Shown here: positions 7,368 to 15,960 of the stretch, in pieces
Numbering within the stretch: position 1 is the stretch's first letter
Layout: every line of letters starts with the position of its first letter
Assembly: GCA_003151535.1 (NCBI GenBank)
Contig: PLXT01000038.1
Location: 13,893 to 56,312, forward strand
Reading direction: 5' to 3'
Length of the DNA: 42,420 nucleotides
Source: Methanobacterium sp.
Lineage (GTDB): Archaea > Methanobacteriota > Methanobacteria > Methanobacteriales > Methanobacteriaceae
Program-made: the position numbers and the translations under genes
Notes under the pieces: generated by a model
Told to the model about the DNA's origin: nothing
Database searches by the model: none
What the model saw: only the letters and a program-made list of their open reading frames with translations

Positions 7368-8266
7368 TTTTGTGCCACCTCAAAAACCATCATATCGTCA
7401 GCCACACAAGAATCTTCAAATATGTTTAAAGCTTCCTTTTCAAGAGTTTTAGTTTCTTTGTATCTTGTACTGATGTGGGTTAATAATAATTTTTTTACAC
7501 AAGCTTTTTTGGCTATTTCTGCTGCCATTTCAGCTGTTGAATGTCCAGTTTCGAGAGCATTATCTCTGTGGCTATTGTTAAAGGTTGATTCATGTATTAA
7601 TATATCTGCACCGTATGAAAATTCTACCATCTGATCGCATGGACTAGTATCACCAGAATATACTATTTTACGACCTGTTCTTTTTTCTCCAAGTACCTGC
7701 TCCGGTTTAACTTCTATATTGCCTACTTTAACAGAAATTCCCCTTTGAAGTTTACCAAAATCTGGTCCAGGTTTGACACCATACTTTATTGCATTATCTT
7801 TAATGAATTTAGGTTCTCTCTTTTCGTTAAAACTGTATGCTAAATTCAAAACAGAGTGTTTTGTTTTACAGCAGCTCACAGTGTAATCTTTTTCTTCGAG
7901 TATAATCCCATCTGTTACTTCATGCACCTTTATTTCGAAGGACATTGCAAAGTAACCTAAACTTTTAATATTTATTATTAAATTTAAAAGTCCAGGCGGT
8001 CCAAATATATCCAATGGTTCTGTTCTACCTCTGAATGCCATAGACTGTATCATTCCAGGAATACCCAAGATATGGTCACCATGGAAATGTGTTATGAATA
8101 TTTTGTTGATTTTCATGGGGCTTAATCTAGCCTTTGTCATTTGTCGCTGGGTTCCTTCACCACAGTCGAGCAGTATGATTTCTCCAAAGCCCTTTAATGC
8201 TATTGATGTGTGGTTTCTGTAATTGGTTGGTATTGCTGATGATGTTCCAAGAAATATTAGTTCCAT
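7364..8266 (-). CDS. rnz: Ribonuclease Z (tRNA 3' endonuclease)
   Basis: RNase Z removes the 3' trailer from tRNA precursors. This is the short form (300 residues) of the metallo-beta-lactamase fold. The zinc motif is THFHGDH (His60, His62, Asp64, His65); further ligands lie in YSGDTSPC and HESTFN, and the C-terminal motif is LLLTHISTRY. The N-terminus MELIFLGTSSAIPTNYRN is the family signature. It is first in an overlapping operon with an MscS channel and a sortase, an unrelated combination. It is divergent from nadC. Confidence 0.95.
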   Translation of the reverse strand: MELIFLGTSSAIPTNYRNHTSIALKGFGEIILLDCGEGTQRQMTKARLSPMKINKIFITHFHGDHILGIPGMIQSMAFRGRTEPLDIFGPPGLLNLIINIKSLGYFAMSFEIKVHEVTDGIILEEKDYTVSCCKTKHSVLNLAYSFNEKREPKFIKDNAIKYGVKPGPDFGKLQRGISVKVGNIEVKPEQVLGEKRTGRKIVYSGDTSPCDQMVEFSYGADILIHESTFNNSHRDNALETGHSTAEMAAEIAKKACVKKLLLTHISTRYKETKTLEKEALNIFEDSCVADDMMVFEVAQK

Positions 8267-8426
8267 TATTCCACCTGTTGGAATTATTATTAAATTTTGT
8301 TTGATTACAGTATTATGTTAAAATTTGTTAAATATAGATCTTAAGATGAATTCCTTTATTAATTTCATTATTCTTGTTAAATGGGTTCTTATGACCTCTT
8401 AACCTATGAACATTTATATCTTTTAT

Positions 8427-8434
8427 TTTATATA
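8427..8434 (+). promoter_or_regulatory. Candidate TATA box for nadC
   Basis: TTTATATA lies 86 bases before the nadC ATG, and a weaker CATTTATATC sits just upstream (8410-8420). The predicted leader is about 60 bases. The 253-base region 8267-8519 otherwise separates divergent rnz and nadC and shows no other structure. Confidence 0.4.
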
Positions 8435-8519
8435 GAAATACCCATAGAATCTAATTAAAATTTATAGAAAAAAGTAAAAAAACCTCGCTTATAAGATTTT
8501 TGATGATTGAAGTGATCCA

Positions 8520-9350
8520 ATGAAGTATGATCTTAGTGAAATAATTAAAATGGTATATCAGGATATTGGTTTTGAAGATTTAACAACCAACGCTCTAATA
8601 AATCCAGATATTATAATAAAGGCCAAAATTATCACCAGGGAAGAAGGTATTTTATCTGGGGTGGATCTGGCTAGTTCTATCTTTCAGGAATTTTCAATCA
8701 AATCTATTATACGAAAATTTGATGGGGAATTTGTTGATGCAGATGATGTTGTTATAGATATCGAAGGTAATGCACGTACTATCCTAACTATTGAGAGGAC
8801 TGTACTTAACATTATAATGAGAATGAGTGGTATAGCAACTATCACTTCTAATCTAATTAAAAAAGTTGAAAATAGAGTAATCGTAGCCGGAACCCGTAAA
8901 ACAACACCGGGACTTCAATTTTTTGAAAAAGAAGCCATTAGGATGGGGGGTGGTGATACGCATCGTTTCAGGCTTGATGATTGTGTGCTTATAAAGGACA
9001 ATCACATTGCAATTGTTGGCAGTGTTAAAACAGCTGTTGAAAAGGCTAAGAAATATGTAAGTTTCACAAAAAAGATTGAAATAGAGGTTGAAAGTACTAA
9101 AGATGCATTGGAAGCAGCAATTAGCGGTGCAGATATAGTGATGTTGGATAATATGAATCCAAATGAAGTGAAAAATGTTGTAAATGCTCTTGAAAATAAA
9201 AATTTAAGAGATAAAATTTTAATCGAAGTTTCTGGTGGAATAAATCCGAATAATATTTTAGATTATGCAAATATTGGAGTTGATATTATCTCCACAGGTT
9301 ACATAACACATTCGGTCAGATCTTTGGATATGAGTCTTGAAATTATTTAA
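8520..9350 (+). CDS. nadC: Nicotinate-nucleotide pyrophosphorylase (quinolinate phosphoribosyltransferase)
   Basis: It converts quinolinate and PRPP to nicotinate mononucleotide, CO2 and PPi in NAD synthesis. The 276-residue length and the motifs VVAGTRKTTPGLQFFEKEAI, GGGDTHRFRLDD, IKDNHIAIVG, IEIEVES, VMLDNMNP and EVSGGINPNNI mark the type II PRTase family member NadC. The RBS GAAGTGATCC ends one base before the ATG region and is an extended match to the 16S rRNA tail. The gene stands alone, divergent from rnz. ModD is a close homologue, but the motifs fit NadC better. Confidence 0.93.
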   Translation: MKYDLSEIIKMVYQDIGFEDLTTNALINPDIIIKAKIITREEGILSGVDLASSIFQEFSIKSIIRKFDGEFVDADDVVIDIEGNARTILTIERTVLNIIMRMSGIATITSNLIKKVENRVIVAGTRKTTPGLQFFEKEAIRMGGGDTHRFRLDDCVLIKDNHIAIVGSVKTAVEKAKKYVSFTKKIEIEVESTKDALEAAISGADIVMLDNMNPNEVKNVVNALENKNLRDKILIEVSGGINPNNILDYANIGVDIISTGYITHSVRSLDMSLEII

Positions 9351-9512
9351 TTGATCAGTAATATGTGTTAGAGAACAGCAATTTTAATCAACATAAAAAT
9401 TGGATGATCTAGACACTCCTTCTATATTTTTAATTTTATGATTGATAATTATCATGAATTTCATTTGTATTACACAGATTATGAGGTCAAACTACAATAT
9501 AATGCAATAAAG

Positions 9513-9520
9513 TTTATATA
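9513..9520 (+). promoter_or_regulatory. TATA box for the acidic histone-fold-like gene
   Basis: A perfect TTTATATA preceded by the purine-rich AATAAAG (BRE-like). The ATG is 44 bases downstream, so the expected leader is about 20 bases and contains the strong RBS GGTGGAGG. Confidence 0.6.
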
Positions 9521-9563
9521 GGTTTTTTTACAGATCATTAGTATAGAAAGGTGGAGGCATTTC

Positions 9564-10115
9564 ATGTTTGATAATGATGAAAAAGAATATATAGAATCTA
9601 ATGAAGATACAACTGAAAATTCAACCGAAGAAATGAATGATGAATCAACTAAAGATATAACTGATAATTTAACTGAAGAAGGATTATCTGAAGAAACAGT
9701 TGAAGAAAGTGAAGTATCTGAAGAAGATTCTGAAGAAGAATTTGATGAAGAAGGACAACCTATTGAAGATGAAGGATTACCCTTTGCAAAGGCTGAAGTA
9801 GTACGACTCATGAAGAAGAATCTCGATAAGGACAAAATGATAAGGGAGAGAGTTAAAGTCGAGATGAACAGGTTCCTTGGAGAAGTTCTTGAAAGGGTCT
9901 GTGAACAGCTGAATGATTATCCTTACACAACAATAGAATATGAAATGCTCAAAGAATCAATATATCCTTACACCAATATTAAACGAATTAATGAGGAAAA
10001 GTTCAGGATATTAAAACATCTAGAAGCTATTAAAGCAGATTGTGATGCTCTTACAATGGATGTTAAAAAATCTTTAAAGCTCAAGGATGTTGATGATACT
10101 GATGAGATATTTTAA
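9564..10115 (+). CDS. Predicted histone-fold-like protein with a long acidic N-terminal tail
   Basis: This protein has 183 residues. Residues 1-71 are almost entirely Glu, Asp, Ser and Thr (low complexity). Residues 72-137 (LPFAKAEVVRLMKKN, then the long helix RERVKVEMNRFLGEVLERVCEQL, then YTTIEYEMLKESIYPYT) match the helix-loop-long helix-loop-helix spacing of archaeal histones, which also begin with an LPxAxxxRxxK segment. Residues 138-172 add another helix pair (EEKFRILKHLEAIKADCDALTMDVKKSL). Strong promoter and RBS suggest substantial expression. The histone-fold reading is my inference. DNA binding could be modulated by the acidic tail, or the protein could act as a chaperone-like or competitor subunit. 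It is transcribed alone and converges with the ZPR1-like gene. Confidence 0.55.
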   Translation: MFDNDEKEYIESNEDTTENSTEEMNDESTKDITDNLTEEGLSEETVEESEVSEEDSEEEFDEEGQPIEDEGLPFAKAEVVRLMKKNLDKDKMIRERVKVEMNRFLGEVLERVCEQLNDYPYTTIEYEMLKESIYPYTNIKRINEEKFRILKHLEAIKADCDALTMDVKKSLKLKDVDDTDEIF

Positions 10116-10223
10116 TCTCATTCTCTATATTTTTTATATTTTAAATTAAATCTTATTGTTGTTTTAAAAAAATTAGAAATTAATCTACTATCAATGAATG
10201 AAATATAAATGATAACCGCGTAA

Positions 10224-10787
10224 TTATTTTTCTATGGTTAAAAAACCGGTATTAAGTTCTTTTATTTCATCTTCACTCAATTTTCTATGCTTTGCATCAT
10301 CGTTGACTATAATACTGTGACCAAACGGATCTTCGACAACTAGAGTAGCTTTTTCATCACCGTTTTTCAGATTTTCAATCTTTTCAAGTATTTTAAGGGC
10401 GTTAGTTTTAATTTCTTCTTCTTCTGCCCATCCAATTGCAGTTGCAATAGCAGATTCAAACCTATTTAGTACACCTTCTACATTTGACACATACCCTTGT
10501 GATTTAGGGCCCGGCTCAACTTTAAGTCCAAGTTCGGGTATGCTTAATGTTGCAGTTTGGGATTTAACAACACGTGTATTAATATTATCTTTATTAATTT
10601 CAAGTGTGTATCTTACTGGTTCTTTCTGCTCCAAACATATGGTATCTGAATGTTTGTATCCACATTTGGTGCATAAAAGTGTTGATTCCATAATTTCACC
10701 GAAATATGGAATTTTCTCAGTTTTACTCGACATTTCTAGCGTGTTTTTACCCATACAAACAGGGCAATCGGTCTTAATATTATCCAA
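10224..10787 (-). CDS. ZPR1-related zinc finger protein
   Basis: This protein of 187 residues has one ZPR1-type C4 zinc finger, CPVC (Cys8, Cys11) and CTKC (Cys39, Cys42), followed by the ZPR1 beta domain (TLSIPELGLKVEPGPKSQGYVSNVEGVLNRF) and the late motif LVVEDPFGHSIIV. Eukaryotic ZPR1 has two such modules and binds elongation factor 1A; archaeal proteins have one. A translation-related role is inferred from the family. It is upstream-adjacent to nothing obviously related (the pgk2 gene stops 65 bases before its start). Confidence 0.85.
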   Translation of the reverse strand: MDNIKTDCPVCMGKNTLEMSSKTEKIPYFGEIMESTLLCTKCGYKHSDTICLEQKEPVRYTLEINKDNINTRVVKSQTATLSIPELGLKVEPGPKSQGYVSNVEGVLNRFESAIATAIGWAEEEEIKTNALKILEKIENLKNGDEKATLVVEDPFGHSIIVNDDAKHRKLSEDEIKELNTGFLTIEK

Positions 10788-10852
10788 GTTCGAACTCTCC
10801 TGGTTAATTTTATTTGGGGATTTAATATCACATTATAAAATATATTGATTAA

Positions 10853-11845
10853 TCAAGATGATGGGTGTTCTGATTCTGATTTTGAACCTTTAACTTTATC
10901 TTTGTAAATAAAGCCTTTTTTATCCAGATCCTTGATCATGTTATCTAAGGTTTCATTGTCGGGAGCACATATTTTGTGACTGTGAACATTGTCCGAAAGT
11001 TTGTAGAGATTTTCAAGATCATGTTTTCTCTGTGGTGTGCCTTGTAATTTGTCAATGAAACGTTTAGCTTCTACAGGGTCAAACACATTTACATTCCTTT
11101 TCAATGGTTCACCAAATCCTGGAAGGAAATATGAAACATCAACGATTCTACCACCATATTTTTCTAATATAATGGATGTTTCTTCCCCCAGTTGGTCAAC
11201 GGTATGCTTGAAAAGCATTACCTTACATATTTCTCTTATTAAGGTTAGCATCCATTTTTTAGTATTTTCGATCTCTAAATTGTTAATCACTGGTATGCCA
11301 TGTTCATTAGCACTTTTTACTAAGTAATCGTTTATTATTCTGTTTTCTTTGAAATATTCCAGATGTTTACCGCCACGTTTTATTTTCATGGCTCTTTTAA
11401 CAAATCTTTCCTTATGAATCTCTTTGTTTGCAGTCAATATGAAAAAGTGTATCGATGCGTCATCCTTAAATTTATCAATATTAATAAAACCCGGTACAAG
11501 GTGAACACCTTCAATTACAACATCGTCGTAGTCGTCCACGGCTCTTATTATGACCCTTTCAATTGCAGGGATCACAAAAGAGGCATGGTCTTCAAAACCG
11601 GCTTCTATCAATGCGTCGGTGTCGCCATCATACCGTTCTTTGTCCCTAAGTGTTGTATAAGCATCAAATGATGATTTGTGAAGTGAGGGTGCATAGTCGG
11701 GACCTATTATCCCACGGACTATGGCTCTGATAAAGTCTGTCTCGATTAAATGTTTAATTCCTAATTCCTTTGCTAGTTCAGAGGCTATTGTTGATTTCCC
11801 AATACCTGATGCACTTCCAATAAGTATAACGTAGGGTTTTCTCAA
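10853..11845 (-). CDS. 2-phosphoglycerate kinase (cyclic 2,3-diphosphoglycerate synthesis)
   Basis: It phosphorylates 2-phosphoglycerate to 2,3-diphosphoglycerate, the precursor of the compatible solute cyclic 2,3-DPG of Methanobacteriales. The N-terminal P-loop is GSASGIGKST, followed by HLIETDFIRAIVRGI, the catalytic-region motif VVIEGVHLVPGF, and RGGKHLEYFKENRIIND. The C-terminal 100 residues (GGRIVDVSYFLPGFGEP, then KHDLENLYKL) are family specific. A TTG at 11860 would add five residues. I chose the TTG at 11845 because GGGGGATG lies six bases before it. It follows the short Roadblock gene by about 45 bases and is probably in its operon. It is slightly longer than the Methanothermus enzyme as I remember it. 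Confidence 0.85.
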   Translation of the reverse strand: MRKPYVILIGSASGIGKSTIASELAKELGIKHLIETDFIRAIVRGIIGPDYAPSLHKSSFDAYTTLRDKERYDGDTDALIEAGFEDHASFVIPAIERVIIRAVDDYDDVVIEGVHLVPGFINIDKFKDDASIHFFILTANKEIHKERFVKRAMKIKRGGKHLEYFKENRIINDYLVKSANEHGIPVINNLEIENTKKWMLTLIREICKVMLFKHTVDQLGEETSIILEKYGGRIVDVSYFLPGFGEPLKRNVNVFDPVEAKRFIDKLQGTPQRKHDLENLYKLSDNVHSHKICAPDNETLDNMIKDLDKKGFIYKDKVKGSKSESEHPSS

Positions 11846-11892
11846 TTTTTCATCCCCCAATGTCCTAAATTCAGAATATACTGATTTAAAAC

Positions 11893-12240
11893 TTAACTCA
11901 ACATATCTACTACACGTTCAGCACTTCTTCTCATTTCAATCCTTATGAGACCAAGGTTTATGGATATACTAGTTATTACAACTAAAATTCCTTCACCAGC
12001 ATCTATCATAAGGGTTTTACCTTTTTCTCCTTCTATCATTACTTGTTGCAATGGTTCATGCTTCATTTCCTCTGCAGATCTTTCAGCTGTACCAAAAACT
12101 GCAGATGCCATAGCAGCTACCAGTTCTGAATCAATGTCTCCAGGTACTTCGCTTTCAATAATCAAACCATCTTTTCCAACAACTAATGATCCATCTACTC
12201 CGTTGATCCTTCCTAAATCCTTAAGTATTCTTTCTATCAT
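11893..12240 (-). CDS. Short Roadblock/LC7-domain protein
   Basis: This protein of 115 residues is a single Roadblock domain: LGRINGVDGSLVVGKDGLIIES, the helix SELVAAMASAVFGTAERSAEEM, the central strands VMIEGEKGKTLMIDAGEGILVVI, and the closing helix LGLIRIEMRRSAERVVDML. Such proteins form homodimers and act as GAPs or scaffolds for Ras-like GTPases such as MglA. No small GTPase gene is in the window. The RBS is GGTGGAGGC, and a TATA box lies about 45 bases upstream. It is divergent from the DUF1611-SepF operon and probably leads the transcript into 2-phosphoglycerate kinase. Confidence 0.88.
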   Translation of the reverse strand: MIERILKDLGRINGVDGSLVVGKDGLIIESEVPGDIDSELVAAMASAVFGTAERSAEEMKHEPLQQVMIEGEKGKTLMIDAGEGILVVITSISINLGLIRIEMRRSAERVVDMLS

Positions 12241-12280
12241 ACTATGCCTCCACCAATAGAATTGAGTTATCTACCCAAAG

Positions 12281-12290
12281 TATATATCTT
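12281..12290 (-). promoter_or_regulatory. TATA box for the short Roadblock gene
   Basis: The minus strand reads AAGATATATA, 41-50 bases before the ATG at 12240. The short 124-base divergent region also holds ATTTATTTAATAAATAGG (about 12300-12317), a likely plus-strand TATA area for the DUF1611 gene. Confidence 0.45.
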
Positions 12291-12364
12291 GGTTTAACAT
12301 TTATTTAATAAATAGGTAATGTAAAGTTTCACAGTAATTTACTAAAATTAATAGGAGTGATCCT

Positions 12365-13423
12365 TTGTATTTTATAACTTCTCTTCAAGAAATTCAAGAT
12401 CTTAATCCCTTTATCATCATAGGATGTGGTGGTGGAGGAGAAAAATTTTCTAATTTTGAAGGTGTTGAAGCATGTGGTTTCATAGATGATGATCCCAAAA
12501 AACAGGGTATGAAATTCTGTAACAATATAATATCTCAAGATTTAAAGGAAGTACTCAATAAAACCGATGCCAAAAGTGTTGCTATAATGCTGCCAATAGG
12601 TGCTGAGGGAACAGCATTAAAGTATGCTGTAGAGGCAATAGACAACGGTAAGAACGTTGTCACATCATTCAGATCACTGCCCATTAATCAGAATGAGGCA
12701 ATTATAAAATTTGCAAATGCTAAGGGTGTTATTTTAAAGGAAATAAGCCCTCGTCTTGATGTAATACGGGAAATATTCGGGACAGCACCCCCTATGTGTA
12801 CTGAAATTTTACCAAAACTCGATTATATACCAAAAACGCCTGTAGTGTTTGTTGGAGGCACTTCTCAGGAGTGTGGAAAAAGAACCACTACTAGGTTGTT
12901 AGGTAAAGCAGCAATAGAGAAAGGATTAAATGCAGTTGTAATCTCTACCGATGAAATGGGATTTGAACAACCTGTTGACATGAACTTCCGTGCAGGGAGT
13001 CTTTCAGTAATGGATGTTGCATCTGCTATCATAGGCTCAATCAAATATATGGAAAAGAAAAAAGATCCTGATATTATTTTTATTGAAGGACAATCTAGTC
13101 TCACTGAAAAGGGCAACCCCCATCCCAGAGGACTTTCAGCAGCAATTCTCATAGGTTCCATGCCTGCTGCAACTATTGTGTGTCACAGACCCAATCATCC
13201 TTACAGGGAACCAAGAGGTATTAAATCTGAAGTAAAAGCCATTGAAGCATTGGAACCTACTGAAGTAGTGGGATTATCAATTAATTTAAGAAATGTAAGC
13301 GATAAAAATGAAATTCACAATTATGAGGATGAATATGAATTGCCAGCTGTAGATGTAACAGATGGCGGTGCATCAAGATTGCTGGATGTAATTATTGATC
13401 ATATAGGGGACTTTAAGAAATGA
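12365..13423 (+). CDS. DUF1611-family P-loop protein (Rossmann-like N-terminus)
   Basis: This protein of 352 residues has an N-terminal nucleotide-binding-like region (PFIIIGCGGGGEKF, residues 15-28, then CGFIDDDP) and a C-terminal P-loop domain (FVGGTSQECGKRTTT, residues 162-176, with IFIEGQSSL and GMPAATIVCHRPNHPYREP-like motifs). This architecture defines DUF1611; some bacterial members are D-glutamate N-acetyltransferases (DgcN). The start is a TTG: AGGAGTGATCC, a nearly full match to the 16S tail, precedes it by two bases. Its stop overlaps the SepF ATG (ATGA at 13420-13423), so the two are translationally coupled. Function in this organism is unknown; coupling hints at a link with division or the envelope. 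Confidence 0.8.
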   Translation: MYFITSLQEIQDLNPFIIIGCGGGGEKFSNFEGVEACGFIDDDPKKQGMKFCNNIISQDLKEVLNKTDAKSVAIMLPIGAEGTALKYAVEAIDNGKNVVTSFRSLPINQNEAIIKFANAKGVILKEISPRLDVIREIFGTAPPMCTEILPKLDYIPKTPVVFVGGTSQECGKRTTTRLLGKAAIEKGLNAVVISTDEMGFEQPVDMNFRAGSLSVMDVASAIIGSIKYMEKKKDPDIIFIEGQSSLTEKGNPHPRGLSAAILIGSMPAATIVCHRPNHPYREPRGIKSEVKAIEALEPTEVVGLSINLRNVSDKNEIHNYEDEYELPAVDVTDGGASRLLDVIIDHIGDFKK

Positions 13424-13776
13424 CGGACATATTAGACATTATAAAGAAAAATATTGGTATGGATGAAGAAAAAGAAAATAAAGAAGAACAAGAAACCATA
13501 ATTGTTCCAGAACATTCTTTCTATGAAATTATACTAATGAAGGCCAAGAGTTTTGATGACTTCGACTCTGCATTGAGCCAGATCAAGGAAGAGAAAAATC
13601 CAATTATAATGGATATGAGCACTCTTGAACGGGATAGTCCCGAGGAATTTAAGTTAGCAGGGGAAAAATTAAAAGCATTCAGGGATAATACTGGAGGAGA
13701 AGCTATATTGCTCTGTAAAAATGGTAAAAATATTATTATTATCACTCCACCCGAGATCAAGCTTATAAGGAAGTGA
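13420..13776 (+). CDS. sepF: SepF-like cell division protein
   Basis: This protein of 118 residues begins with an amphipathic helix (MTDILDIIKKNIGM) of the type that anchors SepF to the membrane, then a charged linker (15-32), then the SepF core: HSFYEIILMKAKSFDDFDSAL, IKEEKNPIIMDMSTLERD, a helix, and GGEAILLCKNGKNIIIITPPEIKLI. Archaeal SepF links FtsZ to the membrane and is essential in the archaea tested. It overlaps the DUF1611 stop by four bases and is followed by a DUF2226-like gene and two MinD genes. No ftsZ is in the window. Confidence 0.85.
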   Translation: MTDILDIIKKNIGMDEEKENKEEQETIIVPEHSFYEIILMKAKSFDDFDSALSQIKEEKNPIIMDMSTLERDSPEEFKLAGEKLKAFRDNTGGEAILLCKNGKNIIIITPPEIKLIRK

Positions 13777-13889
13777 AAAACAATATTCACTTAACTTATT
13801 AAATTATAATTATGAATTTGAATTTAATTATTTTATATATTGGTTATCAAATAAATTGATTGCAATTCGGGGTAGATTAGGGGATATAA

Positions 13890-15128
13890 ATGGAGTTACC
13901 AATAACTAGACCTTCAATGATGTGTTACGCAGATGAGTTGAAATTTCCAGATCTTTTAAACGATTTATCATCCAAAAAACATAATGGATTTATAAGGATT
14001 ACAGCTGGTTCTGAGGAAGGTTTTATTCTTTTTAAAGAAGGGAAAGAAATTGCAGCTTCCTACATTAGGTATTCGAGAGTAGATGCAATTGAAAAGATTA
14101 AATCTGCAATGGAAGATAAAACAACTCTAATTGAAGTCTTCGATGTAAGACTAAATCAAATAGACTTCTTTATGGATATGAACAAACCATATATAATTGG
14201 TTCAGATGCATATGAACTGATTGATAAATTTAAAAAACCGGAAGAAGAAAAAAAAGAACTAAAACCTAGAGCAGTCCCCAAACCAAAACCAGTATCTAGT
14301 GCTTTAAAAGAAATTAAGTCCGAACCAGTAATAGAAAGGATTGAAAAGCAATCAATTTCAAAACCCCAAGAAAATATTGTTCAATCTCAAGATAACACAT
14401 CTAATGAATCAAAAAGTTTATCTGAAACAGAGATAATTAATCAACCAATTAACCAAATTGCCAATGATAAGTCTGTTAAAGAAGATGTTTCATCAATCGA
14501 AAAGATAGAAACGATCAATGAACCTGTAAATGAGGAGATAACAGAAACAGAATCTGTTGGTAAACCTATTCCAAAATCGGTTACAGAAGTTGTTAAAGAA
14601 ATGCCCGAAATTAAGGAATCAGAAGTTTCAAATGAGAAACCTTCTCCAGATATTTCAAATTCACCAGAATCATCTGAAAAGGGTACAGAATCACCATCAC
14701 AAGAAGATATTCCAAAACCATCTATGGATAGATCCGAACTAATGAAGAAGTACGGGATCAAAGATATCCAAGAGGAGGATGTGACCAACATACTCGAATC
14801 CTATAAAGGTGGTTCTGTAAGTGATGAAGATGTTGAAAAAATAGAGTTGACCTTGATGAACAAGATCAAAAAATCTACCCTCTCAATTCCTAAGATAAGG
14901 GGTGCGGAGGTCATGGTTTTCCTTGATAATGCTGAAAGGTTGACAGGTAAGGTTAATATTATTATAGAATCCGAGACCCAAGGATTTTTATCACGTATAA
15001 TGGGTGATTCAAACAAAGCTAATTTGGAAAGACAGATAATAGAGATATCTCAGATAGAGATAAGGAAGAGCTTTAGAAAATATCCGGAAATTGTTGATGA
15101 TTTTAATATTAATGTAGAGATTAGTTAG
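13890..15128 (+). CDS. DUF2226-like protein with long low-complexity linker
   Basis: This protein has 412 residues. Residues 1-115 form an alpha/beta domain (ELKFPDLLNDLSSKKHNGFIRITAG, EGFILFKEGKEIAASY) like those of archaeal DUF2226 and related effector-binding proteins. Residues about 116-280 are an extended Ser/Glu/Lys/Pro/Asn-rich linker. A short helical motif (RSELMKKYGIKDIQEEDVTNILESYKG) and a C-terminal alpha/beta domain (290-412, with STLSIPKIRGAEVMVFLDN and GKVNIIIESETQGF) follow. AGGGGAT precedes the ATG. It lies 113 bases after sepF and 10 bases before minD, so it is likely co-expressed with the MinD pair. The domain pairing by a flexible tether suggests a scaffold. The family name is from memory. 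Confidence 0.65.
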   Translation: MELPITRPSMMCYADELKFPDLLNDLSSKKHNGFIRITAGSEEGFILFKEGKEIAASYIRYSRVDAIEKIKSAMEDKTTLIEVFDVRLNQIDFFMDMNKPYIIGSDAYELIDKFKKPEEEKKELKPRAVPKPKPVSSALKEIKSEPVIERIEKQSISKPQENIVQSQDNTSNESKSLSETEIINQPINQIANDKSVKEDVSSIEKIETINEPVNEEITETESVGKPIPKSVTEVVKEMPEIKESEVSNEKPSPDISNSPESSEKGTESPSQEDIPKPSMDRSELMKKYGIKDIQEEDVTNILESYKGGSVSDEDVEKIELTLMNKIKKSTLSIPKIRGAEVMVFLDNAERLTGKVNIIIESETQGFLSRIMGDSNKANLERQIIEISQIEIRKSFRKYPEIVDDFNINVEIS

Positions 15129-15138
15129 GAGGTATAAG

Positions 15139-15918
15139 ATGACAAGAGTTATAACAGTTGCTTCTGGAAAGGGCGGTGTAGGGAAGACAACTATAACAGC
15201 CAATTTAGGTGTTGCATTAGCAACTTATGGGGAAGAAACTATAGTACTGGATGCAGATGTTGCAATGGCCAACCTCGAACTCATCCTAGGAATGGAAGGA
15301 AAATCTGTAACATTACACGATGTTCTTTCTGGTGCAGCATCCATAGAAGACGCCATATATGAGGGTCCGGGAGGCGTAAAAGTAGTTCCGGCAGGAATAT
15401 CTTTGGAAGGTCTTCGTAAAGTTAAAATGGAAAGATTGGAAAGTGCATTGGAGATATTAGTTGAAAATACAGATATCCTACTTATAGATGCTCCTGCAGG
15501 ACTCGAAAAGGACGCTTTGGCTGCAATAGCAGCGGCTCAAGAGATGATATTAGTTACTACTCCTGAAATACCATCAATTAGTGACGCCTTAAAAACCAAG
15601 ATCATCGCTAACAAACTTGGTGTCGAGATTATAGGTGTTGTTATAAACAGGGAGCAGCACGATAAAACTTTCTTAACCATAACTGAAATTGAAACCATAC
15701 TTGAAGTACCGGTTATAGCAGTTATTCCAGACGATCCAGAAGTTAGTAGAGCAGCAGCATTTGGTGAACCTTTAATCATTAAAAATCCTAAATCCCCAAC
15801 TAGCAATGCCATAATGCAATTAGGTGCTGATCTAATAGGGGAAGAGTACCAACCAATTGAACCCGACAAGAAGGGGGTCATTTCAAAACTTGTTGAAGGC
15901 CTACTGGGTAGAAGATAA
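15139..15918 (+). CDS. MinD/ParA-family ATPase (canonical copy)
   Basis: This protein of 259 residues has the deviant Walker A SGKGGVGKTT (signature Lys11, P-loop Lys16), switch motif LDADVAMANLEL, Walker B-like LLIDAPAGL, and the family end PTSNAIMQLGADLIGEEY. The C-terminal 15 residues (KKGVISKLVEGLLGRR) can form an amphipathic membrane-targeting helix as in bacterial MinD. MinD-type ATPases dimerise on ATP and bind the membrane to position division or other structures. The RBS GGAGG precedes the ATG, ten bases after the DUF2226-like gene. A paralogue follows 42 bases later. MinC and MinE are not present. Confidence 0.9.
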   Translation: MTRVITVASGKGGVGKTTITANLGVALATYGEETIVLDADVAMANLELILGMEGKSVTLHDVLSGAASIEDAIYEGPGGVKVVPAGISLEGLRKVKMERLESALEILVENTDILLIDAPAGLEKDALAAIAAAQEMILVTTPEIPSISDALKTKIIANKLGVEIIGVVINREQHDKTFLTITEIETILEVPVIAVIPDDPEVSRAAAFGEPLIIKNPKSPTSNAIMQLGADLIGEEYQPIEPDKKGVISKLVEGLLGRR

Positions 15919-15960
15919 ATTAATCAATTGGAATAATTATACGCTGGAAAATGATATAAA

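Noticed and set aside
9479..9835. Ser-rich open frame opposite the acidic-tail gene
   Set aside because: Its Ser/Val repeats are the reverse complement of Glu/Asp codons of the acidic tail; a shadow frame.
12329..12538. Small frame opposite the start of the DUF1611 gene
   Set aside because: No RBS or motif, and it overlaps a strongly supported gene.
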